A stretch of 64,000 nucleotides of DNA, taken from Sutterella sp047777475 (GTDB lineage Bacteria; Pseudomonadota; Gammaproteobacteria; Burkholderiales; Burkholderiaceae_F). The notes under the pieces were generated by a model that had not been told where the DNA came from, searched no databases, and saw only the letters and a list, made by a program, of their open reading frames with translations. Both the position numbers and the translations under genes were made by a program. The first letter of the stretch is position 1. The number at the start of each line of letters is the position of its first letter. The DNA is taken from the NCBI GenBank assembly GCA_047777475.1, contig JBKEET010000003.1:124001-188000 (forward strand), given 5' to 3'. Below are positions 25,405 through 33,727 of this stretch, in pieces.

Positions 25405-25429
25405 AATATCACCGTCTTTTCAACGTACG

Positions 25430-25465
25430 AAAAAACCGCCGGGCGTTGTGCCGCAGCGGTTTTAT
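25430..25465 (-). terminator. Terminator of secB
   Basis: AAAACCGC (25432-25439) pairs with GCGGTTTT (25456-25463), extended by inner GC pairs. On the minus strand the stem is followed by a run of T, placing it 28 bp beyond the secB stop. Confidence 0.8.
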
Positions 25466-25492
25466 CGGACTAATAGACAAAAGCTCCTATGA

Positions 25493-26071
25493 TCAGTTCG
25501 GCTGACCCTTCTTGGCGGCCTCCTCAGCCTGCTTGCGGGCCTGCTCGAGCTTCTGCTGATAGAGCATCTCAAAATTGACTTCCGGCAGGTTGACCGGCGG
25601 GACCTGGGCGCGGGTCATCAGGTCGGCGAGGTTGGCGCGCAGGTACGGGTAGATGATTGTCGGGCAGAGCACGTTGCTGATGTGCTGCAGCGCCTCGTCG
25701 GGGATGCCGCTGATCTCAAACACGCCGGTCTGCTTGCCTTCGACGAGGATGATCACCTGGTCGCCGGCCTTCACCGTGATCGTGCCGCGCACCGTGATGT
25801 CGTAAACGGTTTCGGCCATGCGGCGCTGCGAAATGTCAAAGCGGATGTCGACCTGCGGCTGCACCTTCGGCGGCTGCATCACGATCTCGGGAGCGTGCGG
25901 CATCTCGAGGGAAGCGTCGCGCATGAAGCAGCGCAGCATCTGGAACACGGGCTCGGCCTTCTTGTCCTGGTTCTGGGCCTGGTCCTGGCCCTGATTCTGG
26001 TTCTGGCCCTGGTCGGGAGCCTGGTTCTGCTGTTCGCCGGCGTTGTTCTGCTGGTTGTCGTTTTCAGCCAT
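25493..26071 (-). CDS. secB: Protein-export chaperone SecB with a Gln/Asn-rich N-terminal extension
   Basis: SecB keeps preproteins unfolded and hands them to SecA. The core is conserved: FQMLRCFMRDASLEMPHAP, then the beta strands and IYPYLRANLADLMTRAQVPPVNLPEVNFEMLYQQK. Preceding it are about 38 residues composed almost only of Gln, Asn, Asp, Gly and Ala, unlike the short N-terminus of E. coli SecB. The C-terminus is also Gln/Lys-rich. Start 26071 has AAGGAA upstream; a TTG two codons earlier was not chosen. It follows the rhodanese gene, but grxC, usual between them, is absent. Confidence 0.93.
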   Translation of the reverse strand: MAENDNQQNNAGEQQNQAPDQGQNQNQGQDQAQNQDKKAEPVFQMLRCFMRDASLEMPHAPEIVMQPPKVQPQVDIRFDISQRRMAETVYDITVRGTITVKAGDQVIILVEGKQTGVFEISGIPDEALQHISNVLCPTIIYPYLRANLADLMTRAQVPPVNLPEVNFEMLYQQKLEQARKQAEEAAKKGQPN

Positions 26072-26178
26072 TTTCAATTCCTTTTCGGGCCGCCGCGGCG
26101 GTCCAGATGATGAGAAGAGACACGGAGAGAGTCTGTCGGCCGCTCCGCAATGCTTTTTATATGAGGGCGATTCCCCGA

Positions 26179-26580
26179 TTAATCAAGGGGCATCTCTGCC
26201 TTGCGCCAGCCGATGAGGCCGTTCTCAAGGATGTAAACCTGATCGAAGCCAACGCCGCGCAGGAGCTTCGCAACGGGGCGCGAGCCGGTGCCGGTGCGGT
26301 CGACGAGCAGCACGGGGCGCTTCTTGTCGAGCTCTCCGAGCATGTTCTGGATCTGCGAGGCGGGCATGTTCTTCGCGCGGGCGATGTGGCCCTTGGCGTA
26401 GTCGGCGGGCTTCCTCACGTCGACGATCTGCGCGTTCTTGCGGTTGATGAGCTCGGTGGCCTGCTGGGGCGTGACCTCGGGGCCGTAGCGGCGGCTGTTG
26501 AACGAGGGCCAGAAGAGCGCGAACGCAGAGACGATGATGATGAGGATCAGCAATATATTGTCAATAAGAAACTGCATCAT
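26179..26580 (-). CDS. Membrane-anchored rhodanese-like protein lacking the catalytic cysteine
   Basis: An N-terminal transmembrane helix (ILLILIIIVSAFALFW) anchors a rhodanese fold. The fold's landmarks are present: VDVRKPADYAKGHIARAKNMP and, near the end, ILENGLIGWRKAEMP. The active-site loop normally reads Cys-x-x-Gly-x-x-[Ser/Arg]. Here it reads VDRTGTGSR, with Asp94 where the sulfur-accepting Cys is expected. It is therefore unlikely to be a sulfurtransferase and may serve as a binding or regulatory domain. It is upstream of secB on the same strand. Confidence 0.88.
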   Translation of the reverse strand: MMQFLIDNILLILIIIVSAFALFWPSFNSRRYGPEVTPQQATELINRKNAQIVDVRKPADYAKGHIARAKNMPASQIQNMLGELDKKRPVLLVDRTGTGSRPVAKLLRGVGFDQVYILENGLIGWRKAEMPLD

Positions 26581-26742
26581 GATGGGCGTTTTTTCTCGGT
26601 GATATCCTGTGGCGCTTCACTAGGAGCCTCCGCTCCGCGCTCATCGCGGCCGGCGGCGTCCTGAAAGAATCTCAAAATTTTAGTCGAGAATCAGCCTCGG
26701 CGCACCGAACGCCCCGCTTTGCCGCTAAGATGGGAGGACTTG

Positions 26743-26765
26743 CGCCGGACGACCCCCGTCCGGCG
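26743..26765 (+). other. Stem-loop upstream of envC
   Basis: CGCCGGACG (26743-26751) pairs perfectly with CGTCCGGCG (26757-26765) around a 5-nt loop, 30 bp before the envC start. No T-tract follows. The rest of 26581-26794 holds no recognised gene; it must carry the divergent promoters of the rhodanese and envC genes. Confidence 0.5.
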
Positions 26766-26794
26766 TCGGTTCGGATTCATTTTTCACTGCTGCC

Positions 26795-28204
26795 GTGCTC
26801 CGCTTTCCTAAAAAACTTGCCCTGCTCTGCACCGTCGCGGCCTTCGGCCTCGGCGCCCTGCCCGCGCCCTGGGCCCCCGTGCCCGAGGTGCTTGCCGCCC
26901 AGTCCGCGAGCAAGAAAAAGAGCACGGTGAAGAAAAGCACCGTCAAGAAGCGCTCTTCTTCGGCCAAGAAGCGCTCCGCCAAGCGCTCGTCGTCCAAGGC
27001 GAGCTCGTCGGCGCAGGAGAAAAAGCGCGTCGAAGGCGAGCGCGCCTCGGTTGAAAAGAAGATCTCGGCCATGCAGCGCGAGATTTCCGCCAAGGAAGCG
27101 CGCAGCGAAAAGGCGAGCCAGGACCTCAAGAAGGCCGACCAGGCCATTTCGAGCGCCAACAAGCGCCTGCGCAGCCTGCGCAAGAGAAAGAGCAGCGTCG
27201 AAAACGAGATTTCCGACCTGCACAAGCGCGGCAACGCCGTCGCCCTGGAGCTGCGCACGGCCGAGGACACGGTCGAGCAGATCGCCAGGGCGCAGTTCCT
27301 CAACGCCCGCCGCAGCGTCTGGCAGGACTTCATCAACGGCGTGAACCCCAACTCGCTCGCGCGCGACGGCGGCAAGCTGCGCTACCTCGCCGCCGAGCAG
27401 GCGGAGGCCATCAGCGTGCTTGAGGACCGCCAGAGCAGCATCGAGCGCGTCTCGCAGGCCCGCCAGAAGCAGCACCAGGAGCTGCAGCGCATCCAGAAGG
27501 AAGAGGAAAGCGAGCGGCGCGGCCTCATCAAGGAAAAGAGCGACCGCCAGCAGGCGCTCGGCAAGCTCCAGAAAGAGATCAAGTCGCAGCAGGCGAGCCT
27601 CGAAAAGCTCAAGAAAGACCAGGCGCGCCTGAGCTCGCTCGTCGCGCAGATCGACGCGCGCATCCTGCGCGAGCGCAAGGAGGCGGAAGCCGCGGCGGCC
27701 CGCGAGGAAGCGCGGCGCCGGGCCGAGGCGAAGCGCAGCGGCAAGAAGAGCACGATCACCGTGCCCCGCCGCCCCGTCGTCACCGGCTACAACGCGCCCG
27801 CGGTGGGCGCCTTCGGCCGCCTCAAGGGCAAGCTCACGCGCCCCGTTTCGGGCCGCATCGTCGGCCGCTACGGCACCGCGCGCGCCGGCCAGGCCGGCGC
27901 CGTCTGGCAGGGCCTGCAGTTCTCGGCGCCCGAAGGCACCGACGTGGTGGCGGCCGCTCCCGGCAAGGTCGTCTTCGCGGACTGGCTGCGCGGCTTCGGC
28001 AACCTGATCATCATCGACCACGGCGACACCTACATGACCGTCTACGCCAACAACGAGAGCCTTTTCAAGAACGCCGGCGACGTCGTGAAACAAGGTGAAA
28101 CGATCAGTTCCGTAGGGACTTCGGGAGGAAACTCCGAGCCTGGCTTATACTTCGAAATCAGATACAAAGGCAAGCCCATCAATCCGACGCCGTGGCTGCG
28201 CTGA
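26795..28204 (+). CDS. envC: EnvC-like murein hydrolase activator (degenerate LytM)
   Basis: Likely recruited by FtsEX to activate cell-separation amidases. It has an N-terminal signal sequence (KLALLCTVAAFGLGAL, cleavage after VLAAQ region), a Lys/Ser-rich stretch, long coiled coils (about residues 70-290) and a C-terminal LytM/M23 domain. The zinc ligands are lost: HxxxD is replaced by WQGLQF and HxH by LYFEIR, as in E. coli EnvC. The start is GTG 26795, since the signal peptide begins there. It is 48 bp upstream of ctpA. Confidence 0.9.
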   Translation: MLRFPKKLALLCTVAAFGLGALPAPWAPVPEVLAAQSASKKKSTVKKSTVKKRSSSAKKRSAKRSSSKASSSAQEKKRVEGERASVEKKISAMQREISAKEARSEKASQDLKKADQAISSANKRLRSLRKRKSSVENEISDLHKRGNAVALELRTAEDTVEQIARAQFLNARRSVWQDFINGVNPNSLARDGGKLRYLAAEQAEAISVLEDRQSSIERVSQARQKQHQELQRIQKEEESERRGLIKEKSDRQQALGKLQKEIKSQQASLEKLKKDQARLSSLVAQIDARILRERKEAEAAAAREEARRRAEAKRSGKKSTITVPRRPVVTGYNAPAVGAFGRLKGKLTRPVSGRIVGRYGTARAGQAGAVWQGLQFSAPEGTDVVAAAPGKVVFADWLRGFGNLIIIDHGDTYMTVYANNESLFKNAGDVVKQGETISSVGTSGGNSEPGLYFEIRYKGKPINPTPWLR

Positions 28205-28252
28205 CGCGCCGCGGCGGGGCCTGTCCCATCCGGTCAAAAACAATTCGAAAAC

Positions 28253-29740
28253 ATGAAGAAATTTCGTTCCGCAGCGCTGCTCGGCGCAGGTCTCTGCGTC
28301 GGCCTTCTCTCGGGCACGGTTCTTGATGCCTGGGCCGAGAAGCAGCCGTCTTCGTCCGTTCCCCTGCTTGAGATCCGCGAGTTCGCAAGCGCCTTCAACG
28401 CCATCAAGGACTATTACGTCGATGACGTGAGCGACGCCAAGCTCATCGAATCCGCCGTCAAGGGCATGGTGAGCGGTCTCGACCCGCACTCGAGCTTCCT
28501 CGACGTGAAGGGCTACAAAGAGATGAACGAGAGCACCACGGGCTCCTTCGGCGGCCTCGGCATCGAGGTGACCAAGGACCCCGCCGGCGTCCGCGTCATC
28601 GCGCCGATCGACGACACGCCCGCGGCCCGCGCCGGCATCCGCGCGGGCGACGTGATCACGCGCATCAACGGCAAGTCGATGGCCGACCAGTCGCTCTCGG
28701 CGGCCGTCAAGCTCATGCGCGGCGAGCCCAACACGAAGATCGACCTCACGGTCGCGCGCAAGGGCGTCACCAAGCCCCTCACCTTCAGCATCACCCGCGC
28801 CGTCATCAAGACGCAGTCCGTGAAGATGAAGGAACTCGACGGCGGCTACGGCTACATCCGCATCACGCAGTTCCAGGAGCGCACGGCCGAGGACACCGCC
28901 GAGCAGCTCAACAAGCTCGCCAAGTCGGGCCACCTCAAGGGCCTTGTGCTCGACCTGCGCAACGACCCGGGCGGACTGCTGCAGGCCGCCATCGGCGTGG
29001 CTGCGGCCTTCCTGCCCGAAAACGCCGACGTGGTCTCCACCAAGGGCCGCACGCCGCAGTCGGACTACGACTACCGCGCGCGCCCGGCCGATTACCGCGC
29101 CGGCGGCGCCGTGAACGCTCTGCGCAATGTCACGCCGCTCGCGAAGACGGTGCCGATGGTCGTTCTCATCAACTCCTCGTCGGCTTCCGCCTCCGAAATC
29201 GTGGCGGGCGCCCTGCAGGACCACGGCCGCGCCAAGCTCATGGGCGACCGCTCGTTCGGCAAGGGCTCCGTGCAGACGATCCTGCCGATGACGTTCGACG
29301 GCAAGACCGTGGGCGTCAAGCTCACCACGGCGCGCTACTACACCCCGTCGGGACGCTCGATCCAGGCCAAGGGCATCCTGCCCGACGTCTACGTCGACGA
29401 CACGCCCAAGGGCAACTACCCGAGCTTCCAGATCCGCGAATCGGATCTCTCGCACCACCTTGAGAACCAGGACGACGGCGAGGACGGCGAGGAAGCCGCG
29501 CTCAAGGACCTGCCCTACGACGACGCCGAAGAGGCCGAGATGCCCAAGTACATCTTCACCTTCGGCGACGACAAGGACTGGCAGCTCAAGCAGGCCGTGA
29601 ACCTGCTGAGCGGCCAGAAGGTCGTCGAGTCGCGCTACCGCGGCAAGCCCCGCGACGTCGCCAAGAAGCTGATCGCCGAGGACCGCGCCAAGAAAGAGGC
29701 GCAGGCCGAACAGGAACGCGAGGCCAAAGAGAAGAAGTAA
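28253..29740 (+). CDS. ctpA: Carboxyl-terminal processing protease (S41 family)
   Basis: A periplasmic serine protease with a signal sequence, a PDZ domain (about residues 95-170; GSFGGLGIEVTKD) and a tail-specific protease domain. The catalytic Ser is in NSSSASASEIVAG and the Lys in RSFGKGSVQT, forming the Ser-Lys dyad. The C-terminus is Glu/Lys-rich. At 495 residues it is CtpA-sized rather than Prc-sized. It follows envC, as in other Burkholderiales; envelope remodelling is the likely role. Confidence 0.93.
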   Translation: MKKFRSAALLGAGLCVGLLSGTVLDAWAEKQPSSSVPLLEIREFASAFNAIKDYYVDDVSDAKLIESAVKGMVSGLDPHSSFLDVKGYKEMNESTTGSFGGLGIEVTKDPAGVRVIAPIDDTPAARAGIRAGDVITRINGKSMADQSLSAAVKLMRGEPNTKIDLTVARKGVTKPLTFSITRAVIKTQSVKMKELDGGYGYIRITQFQERTAEDTAEQLNKLAKSGHLKGLVLDLRNDPGGLLQAAIGVAAAFLPENADVVSTKGRTPQSDYDYRARPADYRAGGAVNALRNVTPLAKTVPMVVLINSSSASASEIVAGALQDHGRAKLMGDRSFGKGSVQTILPMTFDGKTVGVKLTTARYYTPSGRSIQAKGILPDVYVDDTPKGNYPSFQIRESDLSHHLENQDDGEDGEEAALKDLPYDDAEEAEMPKYIFTFGDDKDWQLKQAVNLLSGQKVVESRYRGKPRDVAKKLIAEDRAKKEAQAEQEREAKEKK

Positions 29741-29763
29741 CCCTCTCCTTCCGCCTCCGCTGC

Positions 29764-29804
29764 ACAAAGCCCCGCCGGCCAAAAGCCTGCGGGGCTTTGT
29801 CTTT
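29764..29804 (+). terminator. Terminator after ctpA
   Basis: A 12-bp stem (29764-29775 with 29789-29800) is followed by CTTT. Confidence 0.85.
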
Positions 29805-29828
29805 CGGGCGCAGCCCGAAGAACGAAAA

Positions 29829-29868
29829 GCCCCTGATGCCGCTTACAGCATCCGGGGCAGAATTTTTT
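29829..29868. terminator. Terminator between ctpA and slmA
   Basis: GCCCCTGATGC (29829-29839) and GCATCCGGGGC (29848-29858) form a 10-bp stem with a mismatch. Seven T follow on the plus strand and TTTT on the minus strand, so it may serve the convergent slmA as well. Confidence 0.7.
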
Positions 29869-29885
29869 TGGGGCCGCGGGGGCTC

Positions 29886-30497
29886 TTACGCAGCGAAGAG
29901 CGGCGCAAAGGCGGCTGTGCCGGCAAGCATCGGGCGGGCCTTGAAGCCCGAGAGCACGAAGCGCACCCAGGAGCCCATGACGCAGTTCATCACCGCGGCG
30001 GCGCGCCCCGAGGCGTTGAAGTCGGCGGGGAGCTTGCCCGTGAGGATCGCCTCGCGGAAGCACTGCTTCAGGCAGAGCTCGAGCTTGGCGGAAAGCTGCG
30101 TGATGCGTGCGGTGAGGCGCGGATCCTCGAAAACGAGCGCCTGCCCGGTGAGCAGGCGCGTAATGCCGCGGTTGGCTTCCGCGAACTCGAGCATCACGTC
30201 GGAAAGCGCCTTCGCCTGGGCGACGCCGTCGAGGTCCTTGCGCGACTGGATCTGGCCGGCGAGGCCGAGCAGGCTCTCTTCGGCGAAGTCGATGAGCGCG
30301 CCGAACATGGCGGACTTGTTCTTGAAGTTGCGGTAAAGCGCAGCCTCGCTGACGTCGAGCGCCGCGGCGAGCCGGGCCGTCGTGATTTTCTCAAAGTCCT
30401 CCTGCTCGAGCATGCGCGCAAGCGTCTGCAGGATTTCCTGCCGGCGGTTGCCGCGGGAGCGGCGGGCTTTCAGGCTGATCTCGGAAGTACCGGACAT
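29886..30497 (-). CDS. slmA: Nucleoid occlusion factor SlmA (TetR family)
   Basis: A TetR-type DNA-binding protein that blocks FtsZ assembly over the nucleoid. The N-terminal HTH is ITTARLAAALDVSEAALYRNFKNKSAMF, split by the turn, and it closely resembles SlmA (SEAALYR, FGALIDFAEESL). The segment ITRLLTGQALVFEDPRL is also SlmA-like, more than generic TetR. Length 203 fits. It follows sppA by 65 bp on the same strand. Function is inferred from family similarity; no SlmA binding sites were mapped. Confidence 0.82.
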   Translation of the reverse strand: MSGTSEISLKARRSRGNRRQEILQTLARMLEQEDFEKITTARLAAALDVSEAALYRNFKNKSAMFGALIDFAEESLLGLAGQIQSRKDLDGVAQAKALSDVMLEFAEANRGITRLLTGQALVFEDPRLTARITQLSAKLELCLKQCFREAILTGKLPADFNASGRAAAVMNCVMGSWVRFVLSGFKARPMLAGTAAFAPLFAA

Positions 30498-30562
30498 AAT
30501 TTCTCAACAAAAAACGGTGACGATTTTCACGAAAGCATTCATTCTACAGAGGCGCGGCCCGT

Positions 30563-32347
30563 TCAGAGCGAGGGCACCGAAGGCGCCCACGCGAGCGGAC
30601 GGCCTGACAGTTTAACGGCTCCGTCGAAGCTCTGCTTCTCTTTGAGAAGAGTCTCGGCGCCGGGGCCGGCGATCGCCCCGCCGGCGAGCTTCTTGAGCGC
30701 GGAGCGCCAGCTCTGCGTCACCGTCTCGACGACCTCGGCGGGCGCATCCTTGCCGAGCCCGGCCATCTTGGCCGCCTCGGCGATCGCATCGCCGTAGCCG
30801 CCCGTCTTGTCGACGAGGCCGAGCTCAGCGGCCTGCGAGCCCATCCAGACGCGGCCCTGCGCGACCTTTTCCACGTCCTCGGGTTTCATCTTGCGGGCCT
30901 CGCCCACGAGCGCCTTGAAGCGTGAATAGGTCTGACGCACGCCCGCATCGACGAGCGCGTAGACCGCCTCGGAAGGCGCCGCCGCCGGATTGGTCATGTC
31001 GGCGAGCTCACCCGTGCGCCAGCCGCCGCGGCCGACGCCGAAGCGCTCGCGCAGCCCTTCAGCGTGGAAGGAAAGCGCAAAGACGCCGATCGAGCCCGTG
31101 ACGGAGAGCGGGTCGGCAACGATCCGGTCGCCCGCCGTGGCGATCCAGAAGCCGCCCGACGCGGCCATGTCGCCCATCGAGACGACGACCGGCACAGCGC
31201 GGGTTCTCTTGAACTTGAGGACGCTCTCGCGGATCTGCTCGGCGGCGTTGGCGTCGCCGCCCGGCGAATTGATGCGCAGCACGAGCGCCTTGACGTTGGT
31301 GTCGTCGGCGAGCGAATCGAGCGCCGCGGCCACCGCCTCGGGACGCAGGCCGAACTCGGTGCCCGAGCCGATTTCGCCCTCGGCGATCACCACGGCGACG
31401 CCGGGCGCGGCGAGCGTGTCCTCGGGATGCTCCGCGAGGAAGGTGCCCATGTCGACGAATTTGACGTCCTTGTATTTATGGGTTGCGGCGTACTTGAAGC
31501 CCAGCTTCTCCTCGTAGGCGTCCTGCGTCTCGAGCGCGTCGACAAGCCCTCTCTGCAGATAAGCCTGTGCAAGTGTGTGCTCACTGTCAACCTTCTTCGG
31601 CAGCTCTTCGAGGAACGTCCTGACGCTGCCCGCGAAGAGGCCGCGGCGCCGCTCGAGCTGGCTCGTCACCCCGTTCCAGGCCGCGCCCATGTAGCTCTTC
31701 TGCGCGGTGAGGCTCGCCTCAGAAGGCGCATCGGCGATCAGCACTTCGGGGGCGCTCTTGTAGGCGCCCGCCTTGCGCACGTCAACCTCGAGTCCGAGGC
31801 TCTTCAGGAAGCCGCCCCAGTAAAGCTGCGTGGCGCTCATGCCCCTCAGGCCCGCACTGCCCATCGGGTGCAGGCCGACATGGTCGGCGTGAGCGGCGAT
31901 GAGGTACTGCGCCTGCGTGTAGGCATCGGACCACACCCAGACTTCCTTGCCCGACTCGCGGCGGAACCGGTCGATCGCCTCCCCTACTTCGCGCACCGAG
32001 GCGGCGCCCGCCGAGCCCATCATGCCGAGCCGCAGCTCCACGCCCGCAATGCGCGGATCGGAGGCCGCGTACTTGAACGCGTCGAGCACGTCGCGAAGGC
32101 GCGTGCCGCTTTCCGCGTCATCGCCCGCGTAGCTGAGCAGCGCCGACGAGGCGTCGTCGGGCAGGCTCTCCGAGAGCGGGCCGCGGATCTCGACGGAAAG
32201 CACGGACCCTTCTTCGATCGCGGGCGAGCTCAGCGCCCAGATGCAGAAGGCGGCGGCCGCGATGAGCACGATCAGAAAAAGCAGGTTGGCAATGAGGCGC
32301 CGGAAGGCGTCGAACGCGTTGTAGCAGGCTTTGAGGAAAGCTTTCAT
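30563..32347 (-). CDS. sppA: Signal peptide peptidase SppA (67K type)
   Basis: A membrane-bound serine protease that degrades cleaved signal peptides. One transmembrane helix is near the N-terminus (LLFLIVLIAAAAFCIWAL). It is a tandem, 594-residue version like E. coli SppA. The catalytic Lys is in the first half (AGAYKSAPEVL), and the nucleophile Ser is in the second half (MGDMAASGGFWIA). The HAD phosphatase gene ends 10 bp upstream and is probably co-transcribed with it. Confidence 0.93.
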   Translation of the reverse strand: MKAFLKACYNAFDAFRRLIANLLFLIVLIAAAAFCIWALSSPAIEEGSVLSVEIRGPLSESLPDDASSALLSYAGDDAESGTRLRDVLDAFKYAASDPRIAGVELRLGMMGSAGAASVREVGEAIDRFRRESGKEVWVWSDAYTQAQYLIAAHADHVGLHPMGSAGLRGMSATQLYWGGFLKSLGLEVDVRKAGAYKSAPEVLIADAPSEASLTAQKSYMGAAWNGVTSQLERRRGLFAGSVRTFLEELPKKVDSEHTLAQAYLQRGLVDALETQDAYEEKLGFKYAATHKYKDVKFVDMGTFLAEHPEDTLAAPGVAVVIAEGEIGSGTEFGLRPEAVAAALDSLADDTNVKALVLRINSPGGDANAAEQIRESVLKFKRTRAVPVVVSMGDMAASGGFWIATAGDRIVADPLSVTGSIGVFALSFHAEGLRERFGVGRGGWRTGELADMTNPAAAPSEAVYALVDAGVRQTYSRFKALVGEARKMKPEDVEKVAQGRVWMGSQAAELGLVDKTGGYGDAIAEAAKMAGLGKDAPAEVVETVTQSWRSALKKLAGGAIAGPGAETLLKEKQSFDGAVKLSGRPLAWAPSVPSL

Positions 32348-32357
32348 GGTGTGTGTT

Positions 32358-33026
32358 TCAGAACTCTCTTAAGCGCGAAAGCTCGCGGATATGGGTGACC
32401 TGCCGGTCAATGAAAAGGTACGGCCTTCTCGGAGCGCGCGTGCCGCCGCGGCGCCGGTAGCCCGTGCAGAGCACGGTCTTCAGGCCGGCGCGGTGCGCGC
32501 AGCGCAGATTCATGGGGCTGTCGTCGACGAGCGCCGCATCATGAGGCGAAACGGCGAAGCGTTTACAAATTTTAAGCATCATGAGCGCATCGGGCTTGGG
32601 CCGCCACTCCCCCAAAAGGCGCATGTCGTTTGCGGTGACCGCGGCATCGAAGGCGTGCACGGCGCCGAGCGCCCTCAAGACGCCGTCGGCGTAGATGCGC
32701 GGGCCGTTCGTGAAAAGGACCTTGATGCCCCGGAGCGCGCGGATCGCCTCGACCGGATTTCCCTTGGCCGTGACGAAAGGCCTCAGGTCGAAATTGTGCG
32801 TTTCAAAGAGGAATTCGCGCGGGTCAACGCCCTCGTGCCGCCAAAGCCCGAGGAACGTGGCGCCGTAGCGCGCCCAGTAGGCGGTGCGCAGCGCCGACGC
32901 CTCTTCGTCGGTGAGCCCGAGGTGCTCGCGCATGAAGCGGTTCATGCGCAGATGGATCGTCCTGAGCATGCCGGCGGAGGCGTTGAAAAGCGTGTCGTCA
33001 AGATCTATGAGCCAAAGAGCGGGCAT
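32358..33026 (-). CDS. HAD-family pyrimidine 5'-nucleotidase
   Basis: A haloacid dehalogenase-type phosphatase of 222 residues. Motif I is DLDDTLFNAS with both catalytic Asp residues, motif II is FTNGP, and motif IV is ALVDDSPMNL. The cap domain and the segment DPREFLFETHNFD resemble the pyrimidine 5'-nucleotidase (Sdt1/YjjG-like) subfamily. A possible role is dephosphorylating UMP/CMP or damaged nucleotides. It overlaps no gene; sppA lies 10 bp downstream. Confidence 0.85.
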   Translation of the reverse strand: MPALWLIDLDDTLFNASAGMLRTIHLRMNRFMREHLGLTDEEASALRTAYWARYGATFLGLWRHEGVDPREFLFETHNFDLRPFVTAKGNPVEAIRALRGIKVLFTNGPRIYADGVLRALGAVHAFDAAVTANDMRLLGEWRPKPDALMMLKICKRFAVSPHDAALVDDSPMNLRCAHRAGLKTVLCTGYRRRGGTRAPRRPYLFIDRQVTHIRELSRLREF

Positions 33027-33058
33027 CGTTCAGGAGGTAAAAAACAAAGTGCAGCAAC

Positions 33059-33104
33059 GAAAAACCCGGCGCAGGCGCCCCTCACGGGGAGCCCCTCGCC
33101 GGGC
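33059..33104 (-). terminator. Terminator of dksA
   Basis: CCCGGCG (33065-33071) and CGCCGGG (33097-33103) form the base of a long hairpin. On the minus strand it is followed by five T. Confidence 0.8.
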
Positions 33105-33146
33105 TCTCTTTATATAAGGCCGGACAGGCGGACCGAACGGTGCCGC

Positions 33147-33566
33147 TCAGTCGCCGTACATCTTCTGCTTGAGCTCGCGGCGCTGCTGGGCTTCAAGCGA
33201 AAGGGTCGCCGTGGGACGCGCGATGAGGCGCGCGACGCCGATCGGATCGCCCGTTTCCTCGCAGTAGCCGTACTCTCCGTTCTCGATGCGCTGGAGCGCG
33301 TCGTGCACCTTCTTGAGCAGCTTGCGCTCGCGGTCGCGGGTGCGCAGCTCGAGAGCATGCTCCTCTTCGATGGTGGCGCGGTCATTCGGATCGGGGGCAA
33401 CCGTAGAGTCGCGAAGATTCACCGTGGTGCGGTTCGCGTTGGCGCGGAGTTCCGCTTCCATATCGAGCAAGCGCTGCTTGAAGAAAGCGAGCTGCCGCTC
33501 GTTCATGTAATCTTCGTCGGGCATTTTCAGGATTTCTTCGACAGTCAGTAGCTTTTTCGTGCCCAT
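33147..33566 (-). CDS. dksA: RNA polymerase-binding transcription factor DksA
   Basis: DksA potentiates ppGpp at rRNA and amino acid promoters. The coiled-coil tip and the finger region RIENGEYGYCEETGDPIGVARLIARP are recognisable, with the coiled coil interrupted as usual. Only Cys102 of the four zinc cysteines is left: the other three positions are Thr105, Ser123 and Ala126, so a canonical zinc finger cannot form. The ATG at 33566 was chosen because homology starts at MGTKKLL. It is downstream of the divergently unrelated cobW gene on the same strand. Confidence 0.93.
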   Translation of the reverse strand: MGTKKLLTVEEILKMPDEDYMNERQLAFFKQRLLDMEAELRANANRTTVNLRDSTVAPDPNDRATIEEEHALELRTRDRERKLLKKVHDALQRIENGEYGYCEETGDPIGVARLIARPTATLSLEAQQRRELKQKMYGD

Positions 33567-33596
33567 AGTAGTTTGCTTCTTTACCAATTAAACATC

Positions 33597-33616
33597 CCGC
33601 CGCATCGCTGCGGCGG
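33597..33616. other. Palindromic stem-loop in the dksA upstream region
   Basis: A perfect 8-bp GC stem (33597-33604 with 33609-33616) and TCGC loop lies about 30 bp upstream of dksA. The adjoining 33617-33727 is AT-rich and probably carries the dksA promoter; on the minus strand TATAAA near 33640 is a possible -10. Confidence 0.5.
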
Positions 33617-33727
33617 CCGAATCAGTTCGAATAACGCTTTATACAGTAAATTGCTGAGCTCTGCCACATTTAAAGTTGCATAGGGGGATAGGCTATTACC
33701 CTAATCGAGCCGGCTAAGGGAAAACGC

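Noticed and set aside
33030..33050. Shine-Dalgarno CAGGAGGT on the plus strand near 33031
   Set aside because: It does not precede a credible plus-strand gene; the overlapping frame is an antisense shadow of the HAD gene.
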